From: Chryseobacterium sp.
GTDB lineage: Bacteria > Bacteroidota > Bacteroidia > Flavobacteriales > Weeksellaceae
DNA: 64,000 nt
Assembly: GCA_031277615.1 (NCBI GenBank)
Contig: JAITMC010000013.1
Coordinates: 174,143 to 238,142, forward strand
Direction: 5' to 3'
Numbering within the stretch: position 1 is the stretch's first letter; each line of letters starts with the position of its first letter. The notes beneath the pieces were generated by a model that was not told the origin of the DNA, did not search any database, and saw only the letters and a program-made list of their open reading frames with translations. The position numbers were made by a program, and so were the translations under genes. Positions 33,126 through 42,824 of this stretch are shown one piece after another.

Positions 33126-34220
33126 ATGAAAATGTATATGAAGAATTATATTGTTGCTGCAATTTTAGCCGGAATTTTTTTCCCGAAGGCACAGTCAGAT
33201 TCATTGAAAACAGAAAATAAGGTGACATTTTCTGCCTATGCGGAACTTTTTTACACCTATGATTTTAATGAACCGGGAAATCATCTGCGTCAGAATTTTT
33301 TATACTCTTACAACAGGCATAATGAGCTGAACCTTAATTTAGGATTCATCAAAGCCAATTATGAAAGCGAAAACCTCCGGGCCAATCTTGCCCTGATGGC
33401 CGGAACGTATGCCCAGGATAATATGGCGGCAGAACAGGAAGCTCTTCGCTATGTAAATGAAGCGAATGTCGGAATTAAAATTTCCAAAACTAAAAACCTG
33501 TGGATAGATGCCGGAATCCTGCCTTCCCATATCGGATGGGAGAGTGCTATAGGAAAGGATAACATGAATCTGACGAGAAGTTTTGCCGCTGAAAATTCTC
33601 CCTATTTTGAAACCGGAGCTAAAATTTCCTATACCTCAGACAACGGAAAATGGTTCCTGAGCGGACTTATCCTGAACGGATGGCAACGGATCGCCAAAGC
33701 TGAAGGCAATCAAAGCCTTTCTTTCGGACATCAGGCCACCTACAAACCGAATGATAAGATAACTTTAAACAGCAGCTCTTTCGTGGGAAACGACAAAGCA
33801 AAAGAGGAAAAAAGAATGCGTTATTTCCATGATCTGTATGGAAGTTTTCAGCTGACGGAAAATTTTTCTGCAATCCTGGGATTTGATATCGGTGCAGAAC
33901 AGAAAACGAAAGGAAGCAGCAGCTACAATATCTGGTATACCCCCAACATCCTGATGAAATACCAGCTGGATCAGAAATGGGCTCTGGCAGGAAGATTGGA
34001 ATATTACAATGATAAAAACGGAGTGATCATCAGTACAAAAACGCCCAACGGTTTCCAAACGTTCGGATATTCCCTGAATGTGGATTATGCCATTCTCAAA
34101 AATGTCATATTCCGTACGGAAGCAAGAGGTTTTACTTCTAAAGATGCCATTTTTGTAAAGAATGATCAGATGAAGCAGGGAAATTTTTTCATAACAACGA
34201 GCCTGGCCGCCTGGTTTTAA
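33126..34220 (+). CDS. Outer-membrane beta-barrel porin (bbp2/OmpL-like) in the kdp operon
   Basis: A 364-residue protein with a signal peptide (YIVAAILAGIFFPKAQS) and alternating-residue strands (AYAELFYTYDFNEP, NLNLGFIKANYESENLRANLALMAGTY), ending in Phe (TTSLAAWF), as outer-membrane barrels do. The sequence resembles putative beta-barrel porin family 2 proteins. It begins 1 bp after kdpC, so it is probably made together with the pump to let K+ or counter-ions cross the outer membrane; that role is inferred. Confidence 0.75.
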   Translation: MKMYMKNYIVAAILAGIFFPKAQSDSLKTENKVTFSAYAELFYTYDFNEPGNHLRQNFLYSYNRHNELNLNLGFIKANYESENLRANLALMAGTYAQDNMAAEQEALRYVNEANVGIKISKTKNLWIDAGILPSHIGWESAIGKDNMNLTRSFAAENSPYFETGAKISYTSDNGKWFLSGLILNGWQRIAKAEGNQSLSFGHQATYKPNDKITLNSSSFVGNDKAKEEKRMRYFHDLYGSFQLTENFSAILGFDIGAEQKTKGSSSYNIWYTPNILMKYQLDQKWALAGRLEYYNDKNGVIISTKTPNGFQTFGYSLNVDYAILKNVIFRTEARGFTSKDAIFVKNDQMKQGNFFITTSLAAWF

Positions 34221-34290
34221 AATGCAGATCACGAATCTTAAGCACCGGGTAATGAAACCGGGAAATAATAACCATATCTTAACCCACCTA

Positions 34291-34314
34291 TAAAACGGGC
34301 TTTAGCCCGTTTTA
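34291..34314. terminator. Terminator of the kdpFABC-porin unit
   Basis: TAAAACGGGCT and AGCCCGTTTTA form a perfect 11-bp stem with a TT loop, 70 bp after the porin stop. Confidence 0.65.
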
Positions 34315-34358
34315 TAAAAAATAAAGTGAATTTAAATTGATAAAAATCCCTGCCAATT

Positions 34359-34690
34359 CCAATAAAAACACAATTCAATATATCACACCACCTTATTCAA
34401 TAAAAACGGGTTTTAACCCGTTGAAAAATAAAATCCAAATCAACCCCAATTCATAATACATATATACCTTCCAGTAAAAACACAATTCAATATATCACAC
34501 CACCATATTCAATAAAAAAGGGTTTTAACCCGTTGAAAAATAAAATCCACATCAATTCCAATTTATAAAATAGGTACACCTTCCAATAAAAACACAATTT
34601 AAATATATCACACCACCTTATTCAATAAAAACGGATTTTAACCCCATTTAAAAAATAAAACCAATCCAATTATTAAACCCAATAATCCCA
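34359..34690. repeat. Three tandem 112-bp repeats between porin and kdpD-like genes
   Basis: The phrase TAAAAACACAATT-AATATATCACACCACC recurs with the same period of 112 bp (34363, 34475, 34587). Each unit also has a hairpin ACGGGTTTTAACCCGT or its variants. The copies differ by point changes, and copy 3 has a degraded hairpin (GGATTTTAACCCC). The gap 34221-34700 has no gene. Confidence 0.85.
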
Positions 34691-34700
34691 ACCAAGAACA

Positions 34701-35810
34701 ATGTCATCAGCACAGCATTTTTTAGAACTGATCCAAAAATCCCGGAGAGGAAAATTCAAAATTTATATCGGGATGAGTGCCGGAGTGGGAAAGACCTTCC
34801 GGATGCTCCAGGAGGCTCATGCGCTTTTGAGGAATGGGATTGATGTAAAGATCGGTTATATAGAAACCCACGGCAGAGAGGAAACCGTTGCTCTTACAGA
34901 GGGGATCCCTGAAATTGCCAGGAGATCGGTTTTCTATAAAGGTAAAAATCTGGAGGAAATGGATCTTCAGACGATTATCAATGAGCATCCGGAGGTGGTT
35001 CTGGTGGATGAGCTGGCGCATACCAATGTGGAAGGCTCCCGGAATAAAAAAAGATGGCAGGATGTGCTGGAGATTCTGGATAATGGAATCAATGTGATCA
35101 GTGCAATGAATATTCAGCATATTGAAAGCCTTAATGAAGAGGTAAAGAAAATCACGGGAATAGAAGTAGCGGAACGTGTTCCTGACAAAATCCTGGCTCT
35201 TGCCGATGAGGTCGTGAATATAGATCTTACGGCTGACGAGCTTCTGACCCGCCTGAAAGAAGGAAAGATCTATAAAAAGGAGAAAATTCAGACGGCACTC
35301 AGCAATTTTTTCCAGAGCGGGCATATTCTGCAGCTCCGTGAACTGGCTTTAAAAGAAGTAGCCACCCATGTGGAAAGAAAGGTGGAAACAGAGATCAAAA
35401 CCGAGAATTTCAAGCCGATAAAATTTCTGGTCTGCATCAGCAGTAATGAAAAGATTGCAAAGAATATCATCAGAAAGACAGCCCGACTGGCAAGTTATTA
35501 CAACAGTCCGTGGACGGTTCTTTATGTTCAGAAGCCTTCCGAAAATCCTGAAAAAATTGCTTTGGACAAACAGCGGTATTTGATTAATAATTTTAATTTA
35601 GCACAGGAATTGGGCGCGAAAGTGGTTCGGATTAAGGAAAGCAGTGTACACAAAGGAATTTTGGAATATGTGATTGCTCACAATATCACAACGGTGTGCA
35701 TCGGAAAACCTCACGCAAGGCTCTGGCAGCGTCTTTCCGGGTATAGCTGGATCTATACGCTGATGAACAGACTGAATGAAAGACAGATAGATATTATTAT
35801 TTTATCTTAG
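34701..35810 (+). CDS. kdpD: Short KdpD-like protein (KdpD domain plus USP domain)
   Basis: A 369-residue protein. The N-terminal KdpD domain (about 1-210) has a Walker A IGMSAGVGKTFRM and Walker B VVLVDELAHTNVEGS; the C-terminal USP domain (about 245-369) includes LVCISSNEKIAKNII and TVCIGKPHARLWQRLSGYSWIYTLMNRL. E. coli KdpD continues with four helices, GAF and kinase domains, all missing here. The next gene, a separate histidine kinase, starts 5 bp later. K+ and turgor sensing is therefore split over two proteins, with this one in the cytoplasm. Confidence 0.9.
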   Translation: MSSAQHFLELIQKSRRGKFKIYIGMSAGVGKTFRMLQEAHALLRNGIDVKIGYIETHGREETVALTEGIPEIARRSVFYKGKNLEEMDLQTIINEHPEVVLVDELAHTNVEGSRNKKRWQDVLEILDNGINVISAMNIQHIESLNEEVKKITGIEVAERVPDKILALADEVVNIDLTADELLTRLKEGKIYKKEKIQTALSNFFQSGHILQLRELALKEVATHVERKVETEIKTENFKPIKFLVCISSNEKIAKNIIRKTARLASYYNSPWTVLYVQKPSENPEKIALDKQRYLINNFNLAQELGAKVVRIKESSVHKGILEYVIAHNITTVCIGKPHARLWQRLSGYSWIYTLMNRLNERQIDIIILS

Positions 35811-35815
35811 AAAGA

Positions 35816-37531
35816 ATGAAACTTAAAACAAAACTCACGTTAGGCGTAGGTCTTTTATTTTTGCTGATTGTTCTGCTTTCAGTGATTGGTTCCGTGTATA
35901 TCAACAAACTGAAATCGGATACGGAAAAGATCCTTACGGCCAATTATAACAGCCTGGAATTTTCCAAAAATATGCTGCTTGCGCTGGATAAAATAAGTAC
36001 AGACAGTGCTGTTGCCGTAGCCGATTTTCAGAAGAATAATAAACTACAGGAAAAGAACCTTACTGAATTCGGGGAAAGGGAAGCGACTCAGAACCTCAAT
36101 CTGCATTTTCAAAGCTACCTGAAACTGCCTTCTTCTGATAAAGAAAAACTGATCCGTGAAGATCTGGCTAAAATCATGTCCCTGAATATGAAAGGCATTG
36201 AGCGGAAAAGTGATATTGCCATTATCACTGCGGAAAATGCCACATTCTGGATCGTAAGTCTGGGAACCGTCTGTTTTCTGATTGCATTTATCCTGCTTTT
36301 TAATCTTCCCCAGACCATTGCAGAGCCTATTAACCAGCTGACCTTCAGTATCCGGCAGATTGCGGCTAAAAATTATAACGAAAGGGTTCATTTTAAAGGA
36401 AGCGAGGAATTTAATGGCCTGGCAGAATCTTTCAATATTATGGCGGAAAAGCTTCAGGAATATGAAAGCAGCAGCCTGTCCAAGCAGCTGATGGATAAAA
36501 AGCGCATCGAAACACTGGTCAACAATATGCATGATGCCGTAATCGGTCTGGATGAAAATCATTTTATCTACATGATCAATGATGAGGCCCTGAAGATTAC
36601 CAACCTTCATAAAGAGGAAATTCTGGGAAAAACGGCTCATGAAGTATCGGTCAATAACGACCTGATGCGCGAGTTGCTTAAAAATATCGACCATCCGGTG
36701 AGTGAGCCGATCAAGATCGTCCGTGACAATAAGGAAAATTATTTTGAACAGGATATTATTCCTATCAACATCACAAAAACCGGAGAAAAAGAAAAGAAAT
36801 ACATCGGAAAAGTAATTTTACTACGGAATATTACGCCGTTCAAAGAGCTTGATTTTGCGAAGACTAATTTTATAGCCACCATATCCCATGAGCTGAAAAC
36901 TCCTATTTCGGCTATAAAAATGGGCGTTCAGCTGTTGGGCAACCAGAAATTCGGAGAACTGAATGATCAGCAGAAAGAACTGCTCAAAAGCATTAATGAA
37001 GACGGACAGCGTTTGCTTGATATTACAGGCGAGCTGTTGAATCTGTCACAGGTAGAAACCGGAAATATCCGCCTGACCGTTGAAAAATGTTCCCCGAAAG
37101 AAATGGTTCAGGCTGCCATAAAAAATGTTGAAAAGCTGGCAGAGCAGAAGAATATTTCTATCACAGCAGAATATCTTATCGCTGATGATGATTTTGTTAC
37201 CGCCGATTTTGATAAAACCGTCTGGGTCATAAATAATTTCCTGACCAACGCCGTGAAGCATTCTTTTCAGGATGAAAATATTCAGATTCTGGTGGAAAAA
37301 AGAGATTCTTTTATCCAGTTTAGTATTACCGATACGGGAAGCGGAATTGATGAGAAATACCACCGCCAGATTTTCGACCGTTATTTCCAGGTTCCCGGGG
37401 AGCATCAGAACGGTACCGGATTGGGACTGGCTATTTCCAAAAATTTCATTGAAAAACAGAATGGGGAGATTGGGGTGGAAAGCGCTCTGAATAATGGAAG
37501 TACTTTCTTCTTCAGGCTGCCGGTTTCATAA
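35816..37531 (+). CDS. HAMP/PAS sensor histidine kinase, partner of the short KdpD
   Basis: A 571-residue kinase. Two membrane helices (about 8-30 LGVGLLFLLIVLLSVIGSVY and 138-160 WIVSLGTVCFLIAFILLFN) border a 105-residue sensor region. HAMP (FSIRQIAAKNYNERVHFKGSEE), PAS (about 225-340, HDAVIGLDENHFIYMINDEALK), HisKA with phosphoacceptor FIATISHELKTPISAI, and HATPase motifs WVINNFLTNAVKHS, DTGSGIDEKY and GTGLGLAISKNFIE follow. It is translated after the short KdpD (5 bp gap) and is the likely kinase for the sigma-54 regulator at 26848. Confidence 0.9.
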   Translation: MKLKTKLTLGVGLLFLLIVLLSVIGSVYINKLKSDTEKILTANYNSLEFSKNMLLALDKISTDSAVAVADFQKNNKLQEKNLTEFGEREATQNLNLHFQSYLKLPSSDKEKLIREDLAKIMSLNMKGIERKSDIAIITAENATFWIVSLGTVCFLIAFILLFNLPQTIAEPINQLTFSIRQIAAKNYNERVHFKGSEEFNGLAESFNIMAEKLQEYESSSLSKQLMDKKRIETLVNNMHDAVIGLDENHFIYMINDEALKITNLHKEEILGKTAHEVSVNNDLMRELLKNIDHPVSEPIKIVRDNKENYFEQDIIPINITKTGEKEKKYIGKVILLRNITPFKELDFAKTNFIATISHELKTPISAIKMGVQLLGNQKFGELNDQQKELLKSINEDGQRLLDITGELLNLSQVETGNIRLTVEKCSPKEMVQAAIKNVEKLAEQKNISITAEYLIADDDFVTADFDKTVWVINNFLTNAVKHSFQDENIQILVEKRDSFIQFSITDTGSGIDEKYHRQIFDRYFQVPGEHQNGTGLGLAISKNFIEKQNGEIGVESALNNGSTFFFRLPVS

Positions 37532-37602
37532 AATTATTGTTATATATTTGAACGGGAATATCAGCTATATTCTCTATTAAAAACTTTTAACTTATCTTTT
37601 TA

Positions 37603-38076
37603 ATGCTAACAGAGCCTTTTTTTTATATCTTTTTGGGAATCCCCGTATTCTTTATTGTTTCAGGAATTTTCTTTTTTATACAGAAAAACAAAATTATAGA
37701 AAAATATCGTCAGCCCGATGCCGTGATGTTTAAAAATATCATTGGAACGATGGACACTGTCAGTAAAAGCTTGCTGCAATACAATAAAAGTTTTCAAGGG
37801 TATAGTTTTGATATCCTTCTGAACCAGAATTCGATGTTCCTGTTCCCCAGGAGTTTTTATCTCATCCCCAGAGGCTGTATTAATCTGAGATTTAAATCTG
37901 ATATAAAAAATACAAAAAATCCAACTGTTCTCAGAGAATTTCATATCAAGGCAAACTCCCTTGAATTGATCTATTACCCTGATTATATGATCAATACAAA
38001 ACGTACAGTTTCTCTAAATGGTCTGAATGAGGAACAGATTTTACTTTTTCAGAAAGTTTTGAATAGACAGATATAA
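37603..38076 (+). CDS. Hypothetical protein with N-terminal membrane anchor
   Basis: A 157-residue protein with one N-terminal helix (FFYIFLGIPVFFIVSGIFFF, about residues 4-25) followed by a basic soluble domain with PH-like strand pattern (SFDILLNQNSMFLFPRSFYLIPRGCINLRF). Family not recognised. It sits between the kinase gene and a broken copy of that gene's 3' end (38083-38183), so it may have been inserted or duplicated there. Confidence 0.55.
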   Translation: MLTEPFFYIFLGIPVFFIVSGIFFFIQKNKIIEKYRQPDAVMFKNIIGTMDTVSKSLLQYNKSFQGYSFDILLNQNSMFLFPRSFYLIPRGCINLRFKSDIKNTKNPTVLREFHIKANSLELIYYPDYMINTKRTVSLNGLNEEQILLFQKVLNRQI

Positions 38077-38082
38077 AGAGAC

Positions 38083-38183
38083 ATTGATGAAAAATACCAC
38101 CGCCAGATCCGGAAGAGCATCAAAATAAAACAGGGATGAGGCTTACTATTTCCAAAAATTTCATTGAGAAAAAACAGTTATAT
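38083..38183 (+). pseudogene. Broken duplicate of the kinase 3' end
   Basis: ATTGATGAAAAATACCACCGCC at 38083 repeats the kinase's IDEKYHRQI codons (37346 on), then about 20 bases coding for FDRYFQV are missing, and the match resumes through GGCTTACTATTTCCAAAAATTTCATTGA, equal to the kinase's LAISKNFIE. The copy has several substitutions and an in-frame TGA at the former glycine-rich box. It has no start and is not a gene. Confidence 0.75.
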
Positions 38184-38255
38184 TGGAATGTAAGATTATA
38201 TAATTCAGTAAGATGTGCTTGCTGTTGGTTGCTGTGAATTTTAAGTAAAATTCTT

Positions 38256-38263
38256 TATATTTG
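38256..38263 (+). promoter_or_regulatory. Promoter -7 element (TATATTTG)
   Basis: TATATTTG lies 19 bp upstream of the ATG at 38283 and matches TAnnTTTG exactly. Confidence 0.5.
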
Positions 38264-38282
38264 ATATATAAAATCACATGAG

Positions 38283-38519
38283 ATGAACACATCAGATTTA
38301 AAAATTGATTTAATAAGCCGGATTACCCAGCTAAAAGATGCAGGAGTTATTGAAGAAATTCAAAAGATGCTTGATTTTGAGCTGGACCAGAATGAATATA
38401 TTCTTAGTGAATCTCAGAAAGAAAGAATCGCAGAAGCAAGAGAGGAATACAGGAATATGAACTATCTGCCTGAAGATAAAGCTAATCAGGATATTGAAGA
38501 TCAGCTTTTATTGCAATAA
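38283..38519 (+). CDS. Antitoxin-like small protein without a partner
   Basis: A 78-residue acidic helical protein: an N-terminal coiled stretch (LKIDLISRITQLKDAGVIEEIQKMLDFE) and a C-terminal SESQKERIAEAREEYRNMNYLPEDKANQDIED tail, the pattern of antitoxins that precede RelE/ParE toxins in Bacteroidota. No toxin frame follows: the next 70 bp lead into the signal peptide of the 38591 gene. It has its own promoter. It is either an orphan antitoxin or a remnant. Confidence 0.6.
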   Translation: MNTSDLKIDLISRITQLKDAGVIEEIQKMLDFELDQNEYILSESQKERIAEAREEYRNMNYLPEDKANQDIEDQLLLQ

Positions 38520-38590
38520 CATTGAGAAATTTCGCTGTTCGGATAAAGACCAAAAGAATTCCTTTACCTTTACAGTTCGTAAAACTAATC

Positions 38591-40027
38591 ATGAAAAATA
38601 ATCTGCTTCTGCTCTTATTCCTGTTTTCCTGTTCTTCTTTTGCACAGGTTTCACAGGGAACGGCTGCCATTGTCAAACCTCTTGAAAAGTATAAATATTT
38701 CTATATTCTTGATGAAAAAATTAAAGAAATTGAAGAAAAACTTGATAAAGAAGCATCTTCTGACGAACTGGTATTTTTAGCTGAGAAAGGGAAAAACCCT
38801 TATATTAAAGTTACAGCAGTAAAAGTTTTGACGAAAAGATCGGATAAAAGACTTCCTGCGATTTTCAAAAATAGTTTCCTGTCAAAAGAAGAAATTACCT
38901 ACAGAACGGAATGTCTGTCTGATTCCTATCCCATGTCGGGAATTTTTTTTGATACCATATCCTCTGTAGCCGGATCTTCGGAAGAAGAGGAGAAGCGTAG
39001 AGAAGAAATGGCGATAACGGTACTGAATACACAGCCTTTAAACAAACCGCTGCTTGAATATACAAGTGCTGCCCTTCCTGTAAATCCTGAAATCTATAAA
39101 AAACTAAGAATCCTGGTTTTGGAAACAAAATCCCCGATGCTCCTGATGACGCTGGCCAGGCATAAAAACACTGATGATGTTGAACTTATCAAAAGCTTTG
39201 GATCAGAAGCCTATCCCGCTATTGAAGAATTTCCTCATCCCGGATTTCTGCCGTTTATCAAAGAACATCTCTCAGATTCTTCAGGATTCTCCTTTATGTT
39301 TGCATTGTCAAATTTTTGTAGTGATGAAGCAAAGGAAATTGTGATCAAAGCCATTGAGCTTGATAAGATCCGGAATAAGGAAATAGATTGCGGAAACGGA
39401 TGTCTTTCCACAATCTATCAGCAAATTGCCAGGAAAAAATGCAAGCTGTATTATCCTGTACTGGCTAATCTTTGGCTGACGGATAAGATCATTTCCTTTG
39501 ATGTTCTGGATGATTATGTGAAAAACCATACCCGGGAAGAAACAGAAAAGTTCCTGCTCAATGGATTTCTAAAACCAGGAGAAGCTGAAATTATTGCAGG
39601 GAATATGTATGATATAGGATCTTTAACCCATGATATATCTGACAATGAAAATATGACCTATGACAATACTTTAAGACTTGTCAGACTATTGGAAAAAATA
39701 AAAAATATTTCTCAGGACGTGTATGAAAAAGCGGTAAGAAATACCCTCCGGAATGTAGATGATCTTGAGGTAGATGATTTCATATCACAGCTTAAAAACA
39801 ATACCTTAGTATTACAAAATAAAGATGTTCTGCTGGACAGACTTAAAAATAATGAAAGTGCCTATGGGACTCTTAAAATCATGGATGGTGTGAAAATGCT
39901 GGATAATCAGAAACTTTTTCAGGAAGGAGCTGTAATTGTTGTCAGCCGAAAAGCTGAATTTACTAAATTTCCGGTTTGGGAAAAAGAATACAGCTATTTC
40001 ATTCAGGAAAATAATATTAAAGAATAA
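38591..40027 (+). CDS. Hypothetical secreted HEAT-like protein
   Basis: A 478-residue protein from the ATG at 38591, which gives the signal peptide MKNNLLLLLFLFSCSSFAQ; a TTG 69 bases upstream would spoil it. The mature part is helical and built of HEAT-like stretches (LAEKGKNPYIKVTAVKVLTKR, AIFKNSF, FALSNFCSDEAKEIVIKAIEL). A CGNGC pair is in the middle. The next gene starts 6 bp later, so they form an operon. Function unknown; periplasmic scaffold is a guess. Confidence 0.6.
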   Translation: MKNNLLLLLFLFSCSSFAQVSQGTAAIVKPLEKYKYFYILDEKIKEIEEKLDKEASSDELVFLAEKGKNPYIKVTAVKVLTKRSDKRLPAIFKNSFLSKEEITYRTECLSDSYPMSGIFFDTISSVAGSSEEEEKRREEMAITVLNTQPLNKPLLEYTSAALPVNPEIYKKLRILVLETKSPMLLMTLARHKNTDDVELIKSFGSEAYPAIEEFPHPGFLPFIKEHLSDSSGFSFMFALSNFCSDEAKEIVIKAIELDKIRNKEIDCGNGCLSTIYQQIARKKCKLYYPVLANLWLTDKIISFDVLDDYVKNHTREETEKFLLNGFLKPGEAEIIAGNMYDIGSLTHDISDNENMTYDNTLRLVRLLEKIKNISQDVYEKAVRNTLRNVDDLEVDDFISQLKNNTLVLQNKDVLLDRLKNNESAYGTLKIMDGVKMLDNQKLFQEGAVIVVSRKAEFTKFPVWEKEYSYFIQENNIKE

Positions 40028-40033
40028 TGTATT

Positions 40034-40495
40034 ATGAAAAATTTAAAGATCATTTTTATCCATTTATTTTTTATCCTGATGCATTCAATGGTATCGGGAC
40101 AGGCTTTCAAGCTGGAGGAACTTGCTTCATTCAACAGCCTGGATATGGATACCTTTAAAAAAGAAATCAAAAAACAGAACTATACTTTTTACGATAAAAC
40201 CGAAGGACTCGGGTTTGTTGTGAATGAGTACGACAGCCCGGGATACCTGTATAAAATTACAAAATTTGAATATCAGGAAGACAAATCCCAGGACCATATA
40301 GAATTTACCTTTAAAGATAAAAAAGACTATGATGCTTACCTGAAAGCAGTGCTGGGCGCAGGATATCAACCGGCGGAAAAAGGAAAGATCATGACCGGAG
40401 AAAGCTATACAGACTATTATAAAAACAAAAAGCAGATCAGGATCGTTCAGCCGAAAAAAGCAAAAGAACCCTACACACTGCTTATTTTTAAATAA
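40034..40495 (+). CDS. Hypothetical secreted protein
   Basis: A 153-residue protein with a signal peptide (LKIIFIHLFFILMHSMVSGQ). The mature part alternates Lys/Asp/Tyr-rich strands (TFYDKTEGLGFVVNEYDSPGYLYKITKFEYQ). No family is recognised. It is the second gene of the operon with 38591 and is followed by a terminator. Confidence 0.6.
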   Translation: MKNLKIIFIHLFFILMHSMVSGQAFKLEELASFNSLDMDTFKKEIKKQNYTFYDKTEGLGFVVNEYDSPGYLYKITKFEYQEDKSQDHIEFTFKDKKDYDAYLKAVLGAGYQPAEKGKIMTGESYTDYYKNKKQIRIVQPKKAKEPYTLLIFK

Positions 40496-40516
40496 ATGAA
40501 TATTCCGAAAAACAGA

Positions 40517-40545
40517 AAAGGCTGCGAATCAACTTTGCAGCCTTT
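40517..40545. terminator. Bidirectional terminator between the 40034 gene and ligA
   Basis: AAAGGCTGC (40517-40525) and GCAGCCTTT (40537-40545) form a 9-bp stem, with a preceding A run for the minus strand. Confidence 0.65.
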
Positions 40546-40578
40546 ATCTTAATCATGTATTGATAACTGTTTATATCA

Positions 40579-42618
<2,040 letters not shown>

Positions 42619-42798
42619 CTAATGCATTTAAAAAATACAGCAATAAAATAATATGATGAAATTAAAAAGATGTAATATCCGTTAAAATATTGGCTGACAA
42701 TAAATTAAAACACTTGTTTAAATTAATTTAACATCGTGTTATGATTTAATTGAAAATTTGTTAAAACTCCCGTAAACAGAGGGTTCTGAAAGTCAAAA

Positions 42799-42806
42799 TA
42801 CCTTTG
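42799..42806 (+). promoter_or_regulatory. Promoter -7 element of the Oar-like gene (TACCTTTG)
   Basis: TACCTTTG lies 19 bp before the ATG at 42825 and matches TAnnTTTG exactly. Confidence 0.55.
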
Positions 42807-42824
42807 CACATCTAATTTGTAAAG

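Noticed and set aside
34359-34690. CRISPR array
   Set aside because: The whole 112-bp unit repeats with point changes; there are no short repeats with unique spacers and no cas genes.
38520-38590. Toxin gene paired with the 38283 antitoxin-like protein
   Set aside because: Only about 70 bp before the next signal peptide; no frame resembles RelE/ParE.
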